Positions 1-5,217 of a stretch of DNA of 7,313 nucleotides are shown in pieces. The position numbers and the translations under genes are program-made. Location: positions 1 to 7,313 of the forward strand of contig JANNOS010000117.1 of assembly GCA_031399315.1 (NCBI GenBank). The letters run 5' to 3'. The first letter of the stretch is position 1; each line of letters begins with the position of its first letter. The DNA comes from Methylotenera_A sp031399315. GTDB lineage: Bacteria; Pseudomonadota; Gammaproteobacteria; Burkholderiales; Methylophilaceae. The notes under the pieces are model-generated. The model did not search any database. It saw only the letters and a program-made list of their open reading frames with translations, and had not been told where the DNA came from.

Positions 1-477
1 AAAGACAGCATGGGCACTGGCTCAGTCATCAGCTACGGTGATGTACAAAGAATGAGTGCAGGCACTGGCGTGAGTCATAGTGAATTTAATCATTCTAGTA
101 CAGAGCGCGTACACTTCTTACAAATATGGTTTGAGCCTAATGAAAAAGGTATCCCACCTAGCTATGAAGAAAAGCACTTTGATACCGCTTCTAAAATTGG
201 CAATTTACGTTTAATCGCCTCACCTGACGGCAAAGATGGCTCTGTGCTTATCCATCAAGATGCCAAAATTTATGCGGCGATACTTGGCGAATCTGACCAA
301 TTAAAACAGACATTGGCGGCTGGGCGAACAGGCTATGTGCATGTGATTCGTGGGCAAGTAGATGTCAATGGCGTTGCTTTAAGTAGTGGTGATGCTTTAA
401 AAATGAAAGATACTTCTGAAGTCGATTTTACCAACGCAAAGGATGTTGAATTGCTGTTTTTTGATCTTCCATACTAA
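1..477 (+). CDS. Pirin family protein, C-terminal part (5' end outside window)
   Basis: This is the C-terminal 158 residues of a pirin, a bicupin protein of the YhaK/YhhW type. The reading frame is open to the first base (K-D-S-M-G-T-G-S), and the ATG at 10 lies inside a conserved stretch, so the true start is upstream. The motif GDVQRMSAGTGVSHSEFN is the pirin signature. The His and Glu of HSE, residues 26 and 28 of the visible part, match the third and fourth metal ligands of the N-terminal cupin. The first two His ligands would lie upstream. QIWFEP and the later second cupin half, ending near FFDLPY, complete the fold. Pirins are cytoplasmic iron proteins, and some have quercetin 2,3-dioxygenase or redox-sensor activity; the substrate here cannot be told. 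The next gene starts 83 bp downstream on the same strand. Family is confident; function is open. Confidence 0.93.
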   Translation, partial: KDSMGTGSVISYGDVQRMSAGTGVSHSEFNHSSTERVHFLQIWFEPNEKGIPPSYEEKHFDTASKIGNLRLIASPDGKDGSVLIHQDAKIYAAILGESDQLKQTLAAGRTGYVHVIRGQVDVNGVALSSGDALKMKDTSEVDFTNAKDVELLFFDLPY

Positions 478-482
478 ATAAC

Positions 483-535
483 TTTGAATCAACACCTATG
501 TAGCAACATCTTTGAAACAATATTTTGAAACAATA
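483..535 (+). repeat. Three direct copies of TTTGAAACAATA upstream of the hydrolase gene
   Basis: Copies lie at 511-522 and 524-535 (identical 12-mers, 1 nt apart), with a degenerate copy at 483-494 (10 of 12 matches). They fill the gap between the pirin and the YcaC-like gene. They could be regulator sites or a small tandem duplication. I find no convincing promoter hexamers around them. Confidence 0.5.
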
Positions 536-560
536 ACTTTTTACATTAAGGAAAATAATC

Positions 561-1181
561 ATGAACAAACCATATGTACGTTTAGACCGCGACAACGCAG
601 TAGTATTGCTGGTAGACCACCAAGCAGGACTTTTATCACTGGTGCGTGATGTTGAACCCGATAAATTCAAAAATAATATTATGGCATTGGCAGATGCTGC
701 AAAATTTTTCAACTTGCCGACCATACTGACCACCAGCTTTGAAGGTGGTCCGAATGGCCCACTAATGCCAGAATTAAAAGCGATGTTTCCAGACGCGCCT
801 TATATCGCACGGCCAGGCCAGATTAACGCGTGGGATAACGAAGATTTCGTTAAAGCGATTAAAGCCACTGGCAAAAAACAGCTGATTATTGCAGGCGTAG
901 TGACAGAGGTGTGCGTTGCATTCCCTGCGCTGTCAGCGATTGAAGAAGGTTTTGAAGTATTTGTGGTAGCAGACGCCTCAGGCACATTCAACGAAATGAC
1001 ACGCGCTGCTGCTTGGGATCGTATGTCTGCCGCGGGTGCTCAGATGATGACATGGTTTGGTGTGGCGTGTGAACTACACCGCGACTGGCGCCGCGATATT
1101 GAAGGATTAGGTGCGCTATGTGCTAACCATATTCCAGATTACAAAAATCTGTTTACCAGCTACAACGCATCTAATAAATAG
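561..1181 (+). CDS. YcaC-like isochorismatase-family cysteine hydrolase
   Basis: A complete 206-residue member of the isochorismatase-like hydrolase family, very close in sequence and length to E. coli YcaC, an octameric enzyme of unknown specificity. The alpha/beta fold begins with VVLLVDHQAG, whose Asp19 is the family's catalytic Asp. The cis-peptide/nucleophile motif IIAGVVTEVCVAF carries the catalytic Cys118. The family triad also has a Lys; by hand alignment the equivalent position appears to be Arg84 in YIARPGQINAWD, which I cannot verify. FGVACELHRDW and NHIPDY are YcaC-type C-terminal motifs. The enzyme is cytoplasmic, as there is no signal peptide. The ATG has a good ribosome site, AAGGA at 548-552, 8 nt away. 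It follows a pirin gene and precedes an ABM remnant on the same strand, so it may belong to a small stress or detoxification group. The substrate is unknown. Confidence 0.95.
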   Translation: MNKPYVRLDRDNAVVLLVDHQAGLLSLVRDVEPDKFKNNIMALADAAKFFNLPTILTTSFEGGPNGPLMPELKAMFPDAPYIARPGQINAWDNEDFVKAIKATGKKQLIIAGVVTEVCVAFPALSAIEEGFEVFVVADASGTFNEMTRAAAWDRMSAAGAQMMTWFGVACELHRDWRRDIEGLGALCANHIPDYKNLFTSYNASNK

Positions 1182-1186
1182 GGATT

Positions 1187-1238
1187 AATATCACCAAGAT
1201 ACCACTCTTAGATTTGGGAGAATATCTTGGTGAATATT
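1187..1238. repeat. Long imperfect hairpin between the hydrolase gene and the ABM remnant
   Basis: TCACCAAGATA (1191-1201) pairs perfectly with TATCTTGGTGA (1223-1233). The stem continues after a one-base bulge with AATA (1187-1190) and TATT (1235-1238). CTC (1205-1207) and GAG (1218-1220) can add an inner helix. No T-run follows, so it is not a standard intrinsic terminator. It could protect the 3' end of the hydrolase mRNA, attenuate readthrough, or be a repeat element. Confidence 0.6.
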
Positions 1239-1258
1239 ACAAAACAAGGGAGATAGGC

Positions 1259-1444
1259 ATGACCTCTAATCCAAACAATGAACAAATAGCCACCGAACTA
1301 GCCGACGAACAAACGGCTACCGTTGTCATTTCGCATCATGTGAAAGACGACTCTAAAAAAAATTATGAAGCATGGTTAAACGAAATCATTCCAGTTTCTA
1401 ATGAAATTAAAGAAATTAAAGGGGTCAGCATCGAATTAATTTAA
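1259..1444 (+). pseudogene. ABM-family monooxygenase-like gene, truncated remnant
   Basis: The ATG at 1259 has a strong ribosome site (AAGGGAGA, 1246-1253), better than the in-frame ATG at 1214, which lies within the preceding hairpin. The 61-residue product contains the first strand and helix of an antibiotic-biosynthesis-monooxygenase (dimeric ferredoxin-like) fold: TATVVISHHVKDDSKKNYEA followed by WLNEIIPVSNE. ABM domains need roughly 95 residues, and longer relatives carry a membrane tail, so most of the fold is missing. The end of the frame is not ABM-like by origin: from 1418 the codons K-G-V-S-I-E-L-I and the stop come from a 25-bp sequence that recurs at 2196-2220. A 9-bp tandem AAATTAAAG (1404-1412, 1413-1421) marks the junction. 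I infer interruption by a repeat element. I found no remaining 3' part in the window. A functional short protein cannot be excluded. Confidence 0.7.
1418..1442 (+). repeat. GGGGTCAGC repeat, copy 1 (inside the ABM remnant)
   Basis: AAAGGGGTCAGC followed by ATCGAATTAATTT. It matches 2196-2220 at 23 of 25 positions in direct orientation and diverges immediately after. It forms the left edge of the patch that holds the toxin-antitoxin module. Confidence 0.8.
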
Positions 1445-1452
1445 AAAAATCA

Positions 1453-1486
1453 CTGGATTCTTCACCTAAAAACTGTTCAGAATGAC
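1453..1486. repeat. Possible degenerate REP-like element
   Basis: CTGGATTCTTC, then a spacer, then TTCAGAATGAC. ATTCT (1457-1461) and AGAAT (1479-1483) can pair. The two ends recall a dispersed bacterial repeat of the type GTCATTCTGAG...GAAGAATCCAG, here read from the other strand with a diverged middle. The match is from memory and is not verified. Confidence 0.35.
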
Positions 1487-1546
1487 AAATGCAATGCTCT
1501 ACAATCCAATACCCATGAGCCTTGTAGGCCTGTTCATTTTAATATT

Positions 1547-1840
1547 TTAAGCAGCTACTTCTGCATGCAATTTAAGCCCTAATGACTTCATCACCTTAAG
1601 CACGGTAGCAAAATCTGGTGCGCGCTCACCAGAAAGCGATTTATACAAACTCTCGCGACTTAAGCCTGAGCTTTTAGCGATATTGCTCATGCCTTGCGCA
1701 CGTGCGATATCGCCCAATGCTTTAGCAATAAGCGCGGCATCACCGCCACTCTCTTCAATACAGGCATCTAGGTATTGCGCCATTTGCTCGGGTGTTTTTA
1801 AGTACTCTGTTACATCATATTTACTAAACGTAGTTTTCAT
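1547..1840 (-). CDS. HigA-like antitoxin (HI1420 family addiction-module antidote)
   Basis: A 97-residue antitoxin of the family found downstream of Gp49/HigB-like toxins. The N-terminal part (TFSKYDVTEYLKTPEQMAQY) is the family's toxin-facing region. Residues about 50-72 (GMSNIAKSSGLSRESLYKSL) form a helix-turn-helix of the Cro/C1 type with the conserved GLSRESLYK core, followed by the usual PDFATVLKVMKSLGLKL ending. It should neutralise the toxin by binding it and repress the shared promoter. The gene starts 3 nt after the toxin stop. Its ribosome site, GGAGAT at 1851-1846, lies within the toxin's last codons, 5 nt from the ATG, so translation is probably coupled. Toxin-first order is the normal arrangement for this family. 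Length is normal, so the module looks intact. Confidence 0.93.
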   Translation of the reverse strand: MKTTFSKYDVTEYLKTPEQMAQYLDACIEESGGDAALIAKALGDIARAQGMSNIAKSSGLSRESLYKSLSGERAPDFATVLKVMKSLGLKLHAEVAA

Positions 1841-1843
1841 TAT

Positions 1844-2134
1844 TTATCTCCATTCTAATGCGATTTGTTTTGCAAGCTTAATATCTTTAGCTTGCGAAGA
1901 TTTATCACCAGCACATAACAAAATGATGAGTTGTTGACCCTGCTGCATATAGTAAATGCGATACCCAGATCCAAAAAACAGGCGTAACTCATTGATGCCA
2001 TCACTCACTGAGCTGTGATCACCTAAGTTACCCAGCTCAACACGGGCAAGTCGCGCCAATACGCGTGACATTGTTGTTATTTCAAGTGAGTCTAACCATG
2101 CACTAAAGTGATTAGTTTTAACAATTTCAATCAT
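1844..2134 (-). CDS. HigB/Gp49-like toxin (RelE/ParE superfamily)
   Basis: A 96-residue toxin of the phage Gp49-like/HigB family (HI1419 type), in which characterised relatives cut mRNA at the ribosome. Key motifs are FSAWLDSL (10-17), LARLARVELGNLGD (26-39), the core strand pair GINELRLFFGSGYRIYY (46-62), and the family hallmark LLCAGDKSSQAKDI (72-85). I chose the ATG at 2134. A TTG nine codons upstream (2161) is in frame, but it lies between the -35 and -10 of the best promoter, so it would not be in the transcript, and MIEIVKTNHF is the usual family start. No ribosome site is available downstream of the predicted transcription start, so the mRNA may be leaderless. The partner antitoxin follows after 3 nt. 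Both catalytic-region motifs and full length are kept, so it is probably active. Confidence 0.92.
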   Translation of the reverse strand: MIEIVKTNHFSAWLDSLEITTMSRVLARLARVELGNLGDHSSVSDGINELRLFFGSGYRIYYMQQGQQLIILLCAGDKSSQAKDIKLAKQIALEWR

Positions 2135-2140
2135 TGTTTG

Positions 2141-2169
2141 ATTGTATCCTTCTGGATACAAAAGTCAAG
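2141..2169 (-). promoter_or_regulatory. Toxin-antitoxin promoter
   Basis: On the minus strand, TTGACT (2169-2164) and TACAAT (2146-2141) are separated by exactly 17 nt, a near-consensus sigma-70 promoter. Only six bases (CAAACA) lie between the -10 and the toxin ATG, so the expected start point is at or within a base or two of the ATG. Confidence 0.75.
2143..2160. promoter_or_regulatory. Palindromic operator for toxin-antitoxin autoregulation
   Basis: TGTATCC-TTCT-GGATACA is a perfect 7-bp inverted repeat with a 4-bp centre. It occupies most of the spacer and four bases of the -10 of the toxin-antitoxin promoter, where a bound helix-turn-helix antitoxin dimer would block RNA polymerase. The role is inferred from position and symmetry. 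Confidence 0.72.
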
Positions 2170-2195
2170 TCTAGATAACGCCCAAATAACACCCA

Positions 2196-2220
2196 AAGGG
2201 GTCAGCTTCGATTTAATTTT
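2196..2220 (+). repeat. GGGGTCAGC repeat, copy 2
   Basis: AAAGGGGTCAGC followed by TTCGATTTAATTT; 23 of 25 positions match copy 1 at 1418-1442, same orientation, 778 bp apart. It lies just upstream of the toxin-antitoxin promoter, so copies 1 and 2 bracket the module. Confidence 0.8.
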
Positions 2221-2310
2221 CGCAATACATTCCATTTCCATCTCCCAATTTAAATCCGAAATTAGTTCGTGTCTAGTTGTATTGTTCTCAGCTTATTGTT
2301 GAAAAAGAAT

Positions 2311-2327
2311 TCCAAGCTGACCTTTTT
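2311..2327 (-). repeat. GGGGTCAGC repeat, copy 3 (inverted, partial)
   Basis: The minus strand reads AAAAAGGTCAGCTTGGA, matching the first 17 bases of copy 2 at 14 positions, with the core GGTCAGCTT exact. With copy 2 it would form terminal inverted repeats of a 132-bp unit; with copy 1, of a 910-bp unit enclosing the toxin-antitoxin genes. Confidence 0.6.
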
Positions 2328-2339
2328 TTACTTTTTTTA

Positions 2340-2380
2340 AGTGCTCTGCAGCCCAATATCCATACGGCCTGCAGAGCACT
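2340..2380. repeat. Perfect 12-bp-stem hairpin
   Basis: AGTGCTCTGCAG (2340-2351) is the exact reverse complement of CTGCAGAGCACT (2369-2380). After one C-C mismatch, two more G-C pairs close a loop of about 11 bases. T-runs precede it on the plus strand, and only GGTTTTAATG follows, so it is a poor terminator in either direction. It may be a repeat-element end or a DNA hairpin. Confidence 0.75.
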
Positions 2381-2442
2381 GGTTTTAATGCTTTATTATA
2401 GTGAATTCATTATCAATAAGTAAGTTATTCGCCTAACTGGCT

Positions 2443-2448
2443 TATAAT
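2443..2448 (+). promoter_or_regulatory. Probable -10 element of uup
   Basis: A perfect TATAAT lies 32 bp before the uup ATG. No good -35 is visible at 16-18 bp spacing (the bases there are TAAGTT or similar), so the promoter may be weak or activator-dependent. The implied leader is about 25 nt and has no clear Shine-Dalgarno sequence. Confidence 0.5.
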
Positions 2449-2480
2449 ACGCGCTCATTATTTTATGCAGTTAGCCGCTC

Positions 2481-4385
2481 ATGCCTTTCATCACCCTCGA
2501 TAACGCCAGCCTTGCTTTTGGCCACCACGCCCTACTCGACCATGCCGCATTTCAGCTTGACGCTGGTGAGCGTGTCGGCCTGATTGGTCGCAACGGTGCG
2601 GGCAAATCGAGCTTGCTTAAAGCGATTGCTGGCACTATTAAGTTAGATGACGGCAATGTATGGCGCGCACCCAATGCGCGCGTGGTGTATGTGCCACAAG
2701 AGCCAGAGCTAGATACCACGCACACGGTATTTGAAGCGGTGGCCGAAGGTTTAGGCGCGTTGCAGCAAATCATCATCGATTACCACCAAGTGACGCACGA
2801 CATGGGCATGCCTGATGCCGATATTGAAGCATTGATGGAAAAGATGCAGCACTTGCAACACGACTTAGATATGCAAAATGGCTGGGCAGCGCAATCACGT
2901 GTGGAGACTGTGTTAACGCGCTTGAAGCTAGATGCAGATGCGCTGGTGTCTACCATGTCTGGCGGTTGGCGCAAACGTGTGGCACTGGGTCGTGCGCTGG
3001 TGGCCGAGCCAGAAGTACTGTTGCTGGATGAGCCGACCAACCACTTAGACTTGGAAGCGATTGAGTGGCTTGAAGACTTGTTATTAGGCTTTAACGGCTG
3101 CGTGCTTTTCATTACCCATGATAGGCGTTTTTTGAATCGGCTTGCCACCCGCATTACTGAGTTAGACCGCGGCATATTGACTGACTTTGTGGGTAATTTT
3201 GCCGATTATCAAATTAAGAAAGAAGAGTTGGTGGCAGTGGAAGAAACCCACGCCGCCAAGTTTGATAAAGTGCTTGCACAAGAAGAAGTATGGATTCGTC
3301 AAGGCATTAAAGCGCGCCGCACCCGCAATGAAGGCCGCGTGCGACGACTGGAATCGCTACGCCTAGAGCGTGCCGCAAGGCGTGAACGACAAGGTAACGT
3401 GAAACTTAACCTAGATGCTGGTGAGCGTAGCGGCAAGCTGGTGGCCGAGCTGGAGAATGTCGCAAAAAGTTATGGTGACAAAAAACTGATTAACAACTTT
3501 AGCACGCGCATTTTGCGCGGCGATAAAATTGGCTTGTTGGGCGCCAACGGCATAGGCAAAACCACGCTGTTAAAATTAATCCTAGGTGACATCGAAGCAG
3601 ATAGCGGTACGATTAACCGCGGCACCAAAATCAATGTGGCTTATTTTGACCAAATGCGCGAGCAGTTAAATGAAGAGGCGACCCTAGCCGACACCATTAG
3701 CCCAGGCTCGGATTTTGTGGAAATTGGCAACGAGCGCAAACACGTGATTAGCTATCTGGAAGACTTTTTGTTTCCGCCACAGCGCTCGCGCTCGCCAGTT
3801 AAATCGCTGTCTGGCGGTGAGCGTAACCGTTTATTATTGGCACGTCTATTTGCGCGCCCGGCCAATGTGCTGGTGCTAGACGAACCCACCAATGATTTGG
3901 ATATTGACACTTTAGAATTACTAGAGAGCTTACTACAGGATTTTACTGGTACTTTATTTTTGGTCAGCCATGACCGCGCATTTTTAGAAAACACCGTCAC
4001 GCAAGTGATTGCTTTTGAAGGCAATGGTGTACTCACCGAATTTGGTGGTGGTTACGATGATTGGCAAAGATTCACACAACAACGTGAAATTGAAAAATCT
4101 GCGCAAACCAAGGCAAATAATGCCAAACCAGCAAACAAAGAAGTTGTAAATAAGGTAAGCGTTAGCAAACTCAGCTTTAAAGAACAAAAAGAGTTGGAAG
4201 CGATGCCTGCACTTATCGAAAAACTAGAAGCCGAACAAAATGCGATTAATCTTGAGATGGCAGATGCTGATATTTACCGCGACCAGCCGGATAAAGTGAA
4301 GCTTCTGCAAGCACGGTTAGCTGCTATTGGTACTGAAATTGAATCTCACATGCTGCGTTGGGAAGAATTAGAAAGTCGGCAATAA
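2481..4385 (+). CDS. uup: ABC-F family ATPase Uup
   Basis: A complete 634-residue soluble ABC-F protein with two ATPase cassettes and no membrane domain. Cassette 1 has Walker A GRNGAGKSS (36-44), signature SGGWRKR (160-166), Walker B VLLLDEP with catalytic Glu184, and switch THD (212-214). A basic linker rich in Arg and Lys (about 240-320, including RQGIKARRTRNEGRVRRL) is the region that in ABC-F proteins reaches P-site tRNA on the ribosome. Cassette 2 has GANGIGKTT (354-362), LSGGE (443-447), LVLDEP with Glu468, and SHD (496-498). A charged helical tail from about 560 (LSFKEQKELEAMPALIEKLE onward) is the Uup-type C-terminal coiled coil, which binds DNA in E. coli Uup. E. coli uup mutants show raised precise excision of transposons. 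The first signature is SGGW where cassette 2 has the standard SGGE, and both catalytic Glu are present. The ATG is the first start after an in-frame stop. Confidence 0.96.
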   Translation: MPFITLDNASLAFGHHALLDHAAFQLDAGERVGLIGRNGAGKSSLLKAIAGTIKLDDGNVWRAPNARVVYVPQEPELDTTHTVFEAVAEGLGALQQIIIDYHQVTHDMGMPDADIEALMEKMQHLQHDLDMQNGWAAQSRVETVLTRLKLDADALVSTMSGGWRKRVALGRALVAEPEVLLLDEPTNHLDLEAIEWLEDLLLGFNGCVLFITHDRRFLNRLATRITELDRGILTDFVGNFADYQIKKEELVAVEETHAAKFDKVLAQEEVWIRQGIKARRTRNEGRVRRLESLRLERAARRERQGNVKLNLDAGERSGKLVAELENVAKSYGDKKLINNFSTRILRGDKIGLLGANGIGKTTLLKLILGDIEADSGTINRGTKINVAYFDQMREQLNEEATLADTISPGSDFVEIGNERKHVISYLEDFLFPPQRSRSPVKSLSGGERNRLLLARLFARPANVLVLDEPTNDLDIDTLELLESLLQDFTGTLFLVSHDRAFLENTVTQVIAFEGNGVLTEFGGGYDDWQRFTQQREIEKSAQTKANNAKPANKEVVNKVSVSKLSFKEQKELEAMPALIEKLEAEQNAINLEMADADIYRDQPDKVKLLQARLAAIGTEIESHMLRWEELESRQ

Positions 4386-4400
4386 GCTATTGCTTATTTT
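4381..4400 (+). terminator. Weak hairpin at the uup 3' end
   Basis: AATAAGC (4381-4387) pairs with GCTTATT (4392-4398) across a 4-nt loop, and the last stem Ts run into TTTT (4397-4400). It overlaps the uup stop codon and sits in the 22-bp gap before the convergent fpr stop. The stem is AT-rich, so termination would be weak. A-rich sequence on the other side could let it work in both directions. Confidence 0.45.
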
Positions 4401-4407
4401 ACAGCTC

Positions 4408-5184
4408 TTATTTTTCTACGAAAGCGCGTTCAATCACATAATCCCCTGGCACGCCAATTCTTGGCGATACGATAAAGCCTCTGCTATCCAATAATGCTGC
4501 TGTGTCTTCCAGCATATTTGGGCTGCCACAAATCATGGCGCGGTCATTAGCAGGATCTAGCGGTGGCAGGCCAATATCATCAAACAACTTACCTGAATTG
4601 ATTAAATCGGTCAGACGGCCTTGGTTGCGGAAGGGTTCGCGCGTGACGGTTGGGTAATAAATCAGCTTTTCACGGACGATATCGCCAAAAAACTCGTTAT
4701 TAAGTAACTCTTTCTCGATAAAGTCTGTGTAAGCGAGTTCGCTTAAATAGCGCACACCATGAATCAGTACGATTTTTTCAAAGCGGTCATAAGCTTCAAT
4801 GTCCTGAATCACACTCATAAATGGGGCTAAGCCCGTGCCAGTGGATAATAGATACAGATTTTTAGCTGGCTTTAAATCATGAATGACCAACGTACCTGTT
4901 GGCTTGCGGCTGACTAATAATTCATCCCCCACTTTTAAATGTTGTAGTCGAGATGTTAATGGCCCATTTGGCACCTTAATACTGAAAAACTCTAAATGTT
5001 CTTCATAGTTTGGGCTGGCAATGCTGTAGGCACGGGTTAATGGTCGGCCGTCTACCTCAAGGCCAATCATCACGAATTGACCATTTTCAAAACGCAAACC
5101 TAGGTCACGTGTCGTTTTAAAACTAAACAGGCTGTCGTTCCAATGATGAACACTCAGAACGCGCTCAGAACTATATTTACTCAT
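4408..5184 (-). CDS. fpr: Ferredoxin (flavodoxin)-NADP+ reductase
   Basis: A complete 258-residue FAD enzyme that transfers electrons between NADP(H) and ferredoxin or flavodoxin in the cytoplasm. The N-terminal barrel holds the FAD motif RAYSIAS (51-57) and the phosphate-contact segment GPLTSRL (74-80). The C-terminal nucleotide domain holds STGTGLAPF (114-122) and MICGSPNM (217-224). The protein ends in AFVEK (254-258), as in the bacterial FPRs of Azotobacter and Pseudomonas, where an Ala and a short tail replace the flavin-stacking Tyr that ends plant-type enzymes. It starts 33 nt after the etfA stop on the same strand, so it is probably the last gene of an etfB-etfA-fpr operon; the short AT-rich gap has only a weak ribosome site (AAGATA) and no clear promoter. 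The 3' end faces uup. Identity is confident; the electron partner is not known. Confidence 0.95.
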   Translation of the reverse strand: MSKYSSERVLSVHHWNDSLFSFKTTRDLGLRFENGQFVMIGLEVDGRPLTRAYSIASPNYEEHLEFFSIKVPNGPLTSRLQHLKVGDELLVSRKPTGTLVIHDLKPAKNLYLLSTGTGLAPFMSVIQDIEAYDRFEKIVLIHGVRYLSELAYTDFIEKELLNNEFFGDIVREKLIYYPTVTREPFRNQGRLTDLINSGKLFDDIGLPPLDPANDRAMICGSPNMLEDTAALLDSRGFIVSPRIGVPGDYVIERAFVEK

Positions 5185-5217
5185 AATTTTTTATCTTTTT
5201 ATTGATTGAATTGCTTA

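Larger units (their letters stand above)
2162..2480. other. Gene-free region between the toxin-antitoxin module and uup
   Basis: These 319 bp hold the -35 of the toxin-antitoxin promoter, repeat copies 2 and 3, two T-runs (2323-2329, 2332-2338), a strong hairpin and the uup promoter. The small plus-strand open frame here (ending 2302) has no recognisable protein signal and runs across the repeat. I found no remainder of the ABM gene. Confidence 0.6.

Noticed and set aside
1214..1258. Upstream ATG (1214) giving a 76-residue ABM remnant
   Set aside because: The ATG sits in the loop of the hairpin and has no usable ribosome site, whereas the ATG at 1259 has AAGGGAGA at good spacing. The extra residues (GEYLGEYYKTREIG) are not ABM-like.
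1404..1421. AAATTAAAG tandem as a transposition target-site duplication
   Set aside because: The two copies are adjacent and not on either side of an element, and no matching copy flanks 2220 or 2327. It is kept only as a possible junction scar.
2132..2161. Longer toxin reading frame starting at a TTG codon (2161)
   Set aside because: The TTG lies between the -35 and -10 of the best promoter and within the operator palindrome. The family normally starts at the position of the ATG at 2134.
2108..2302. 64-residue plus-strand open frame over the toxin start and repeat copy 2
   Set aside because: It overlaps the toxin gene and promoter on the other strand, has no ribosome site and shows no known domain. 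It is most likely chance.
2323..2340. T-runs as a terminator for plus-strand transcription
   Set aside because: No stem-loop directly precedes the runs apart from the weak pairing of the distant repeat copies 2 and 3, and no plus-strand gene upstream needs it.
2552..3175. Minus-strand open frames within uup
   Set aside because: They are Ser/Arg-rich antisense translations of conserved ABC cassette codons. uup accounts for this stretch fully.
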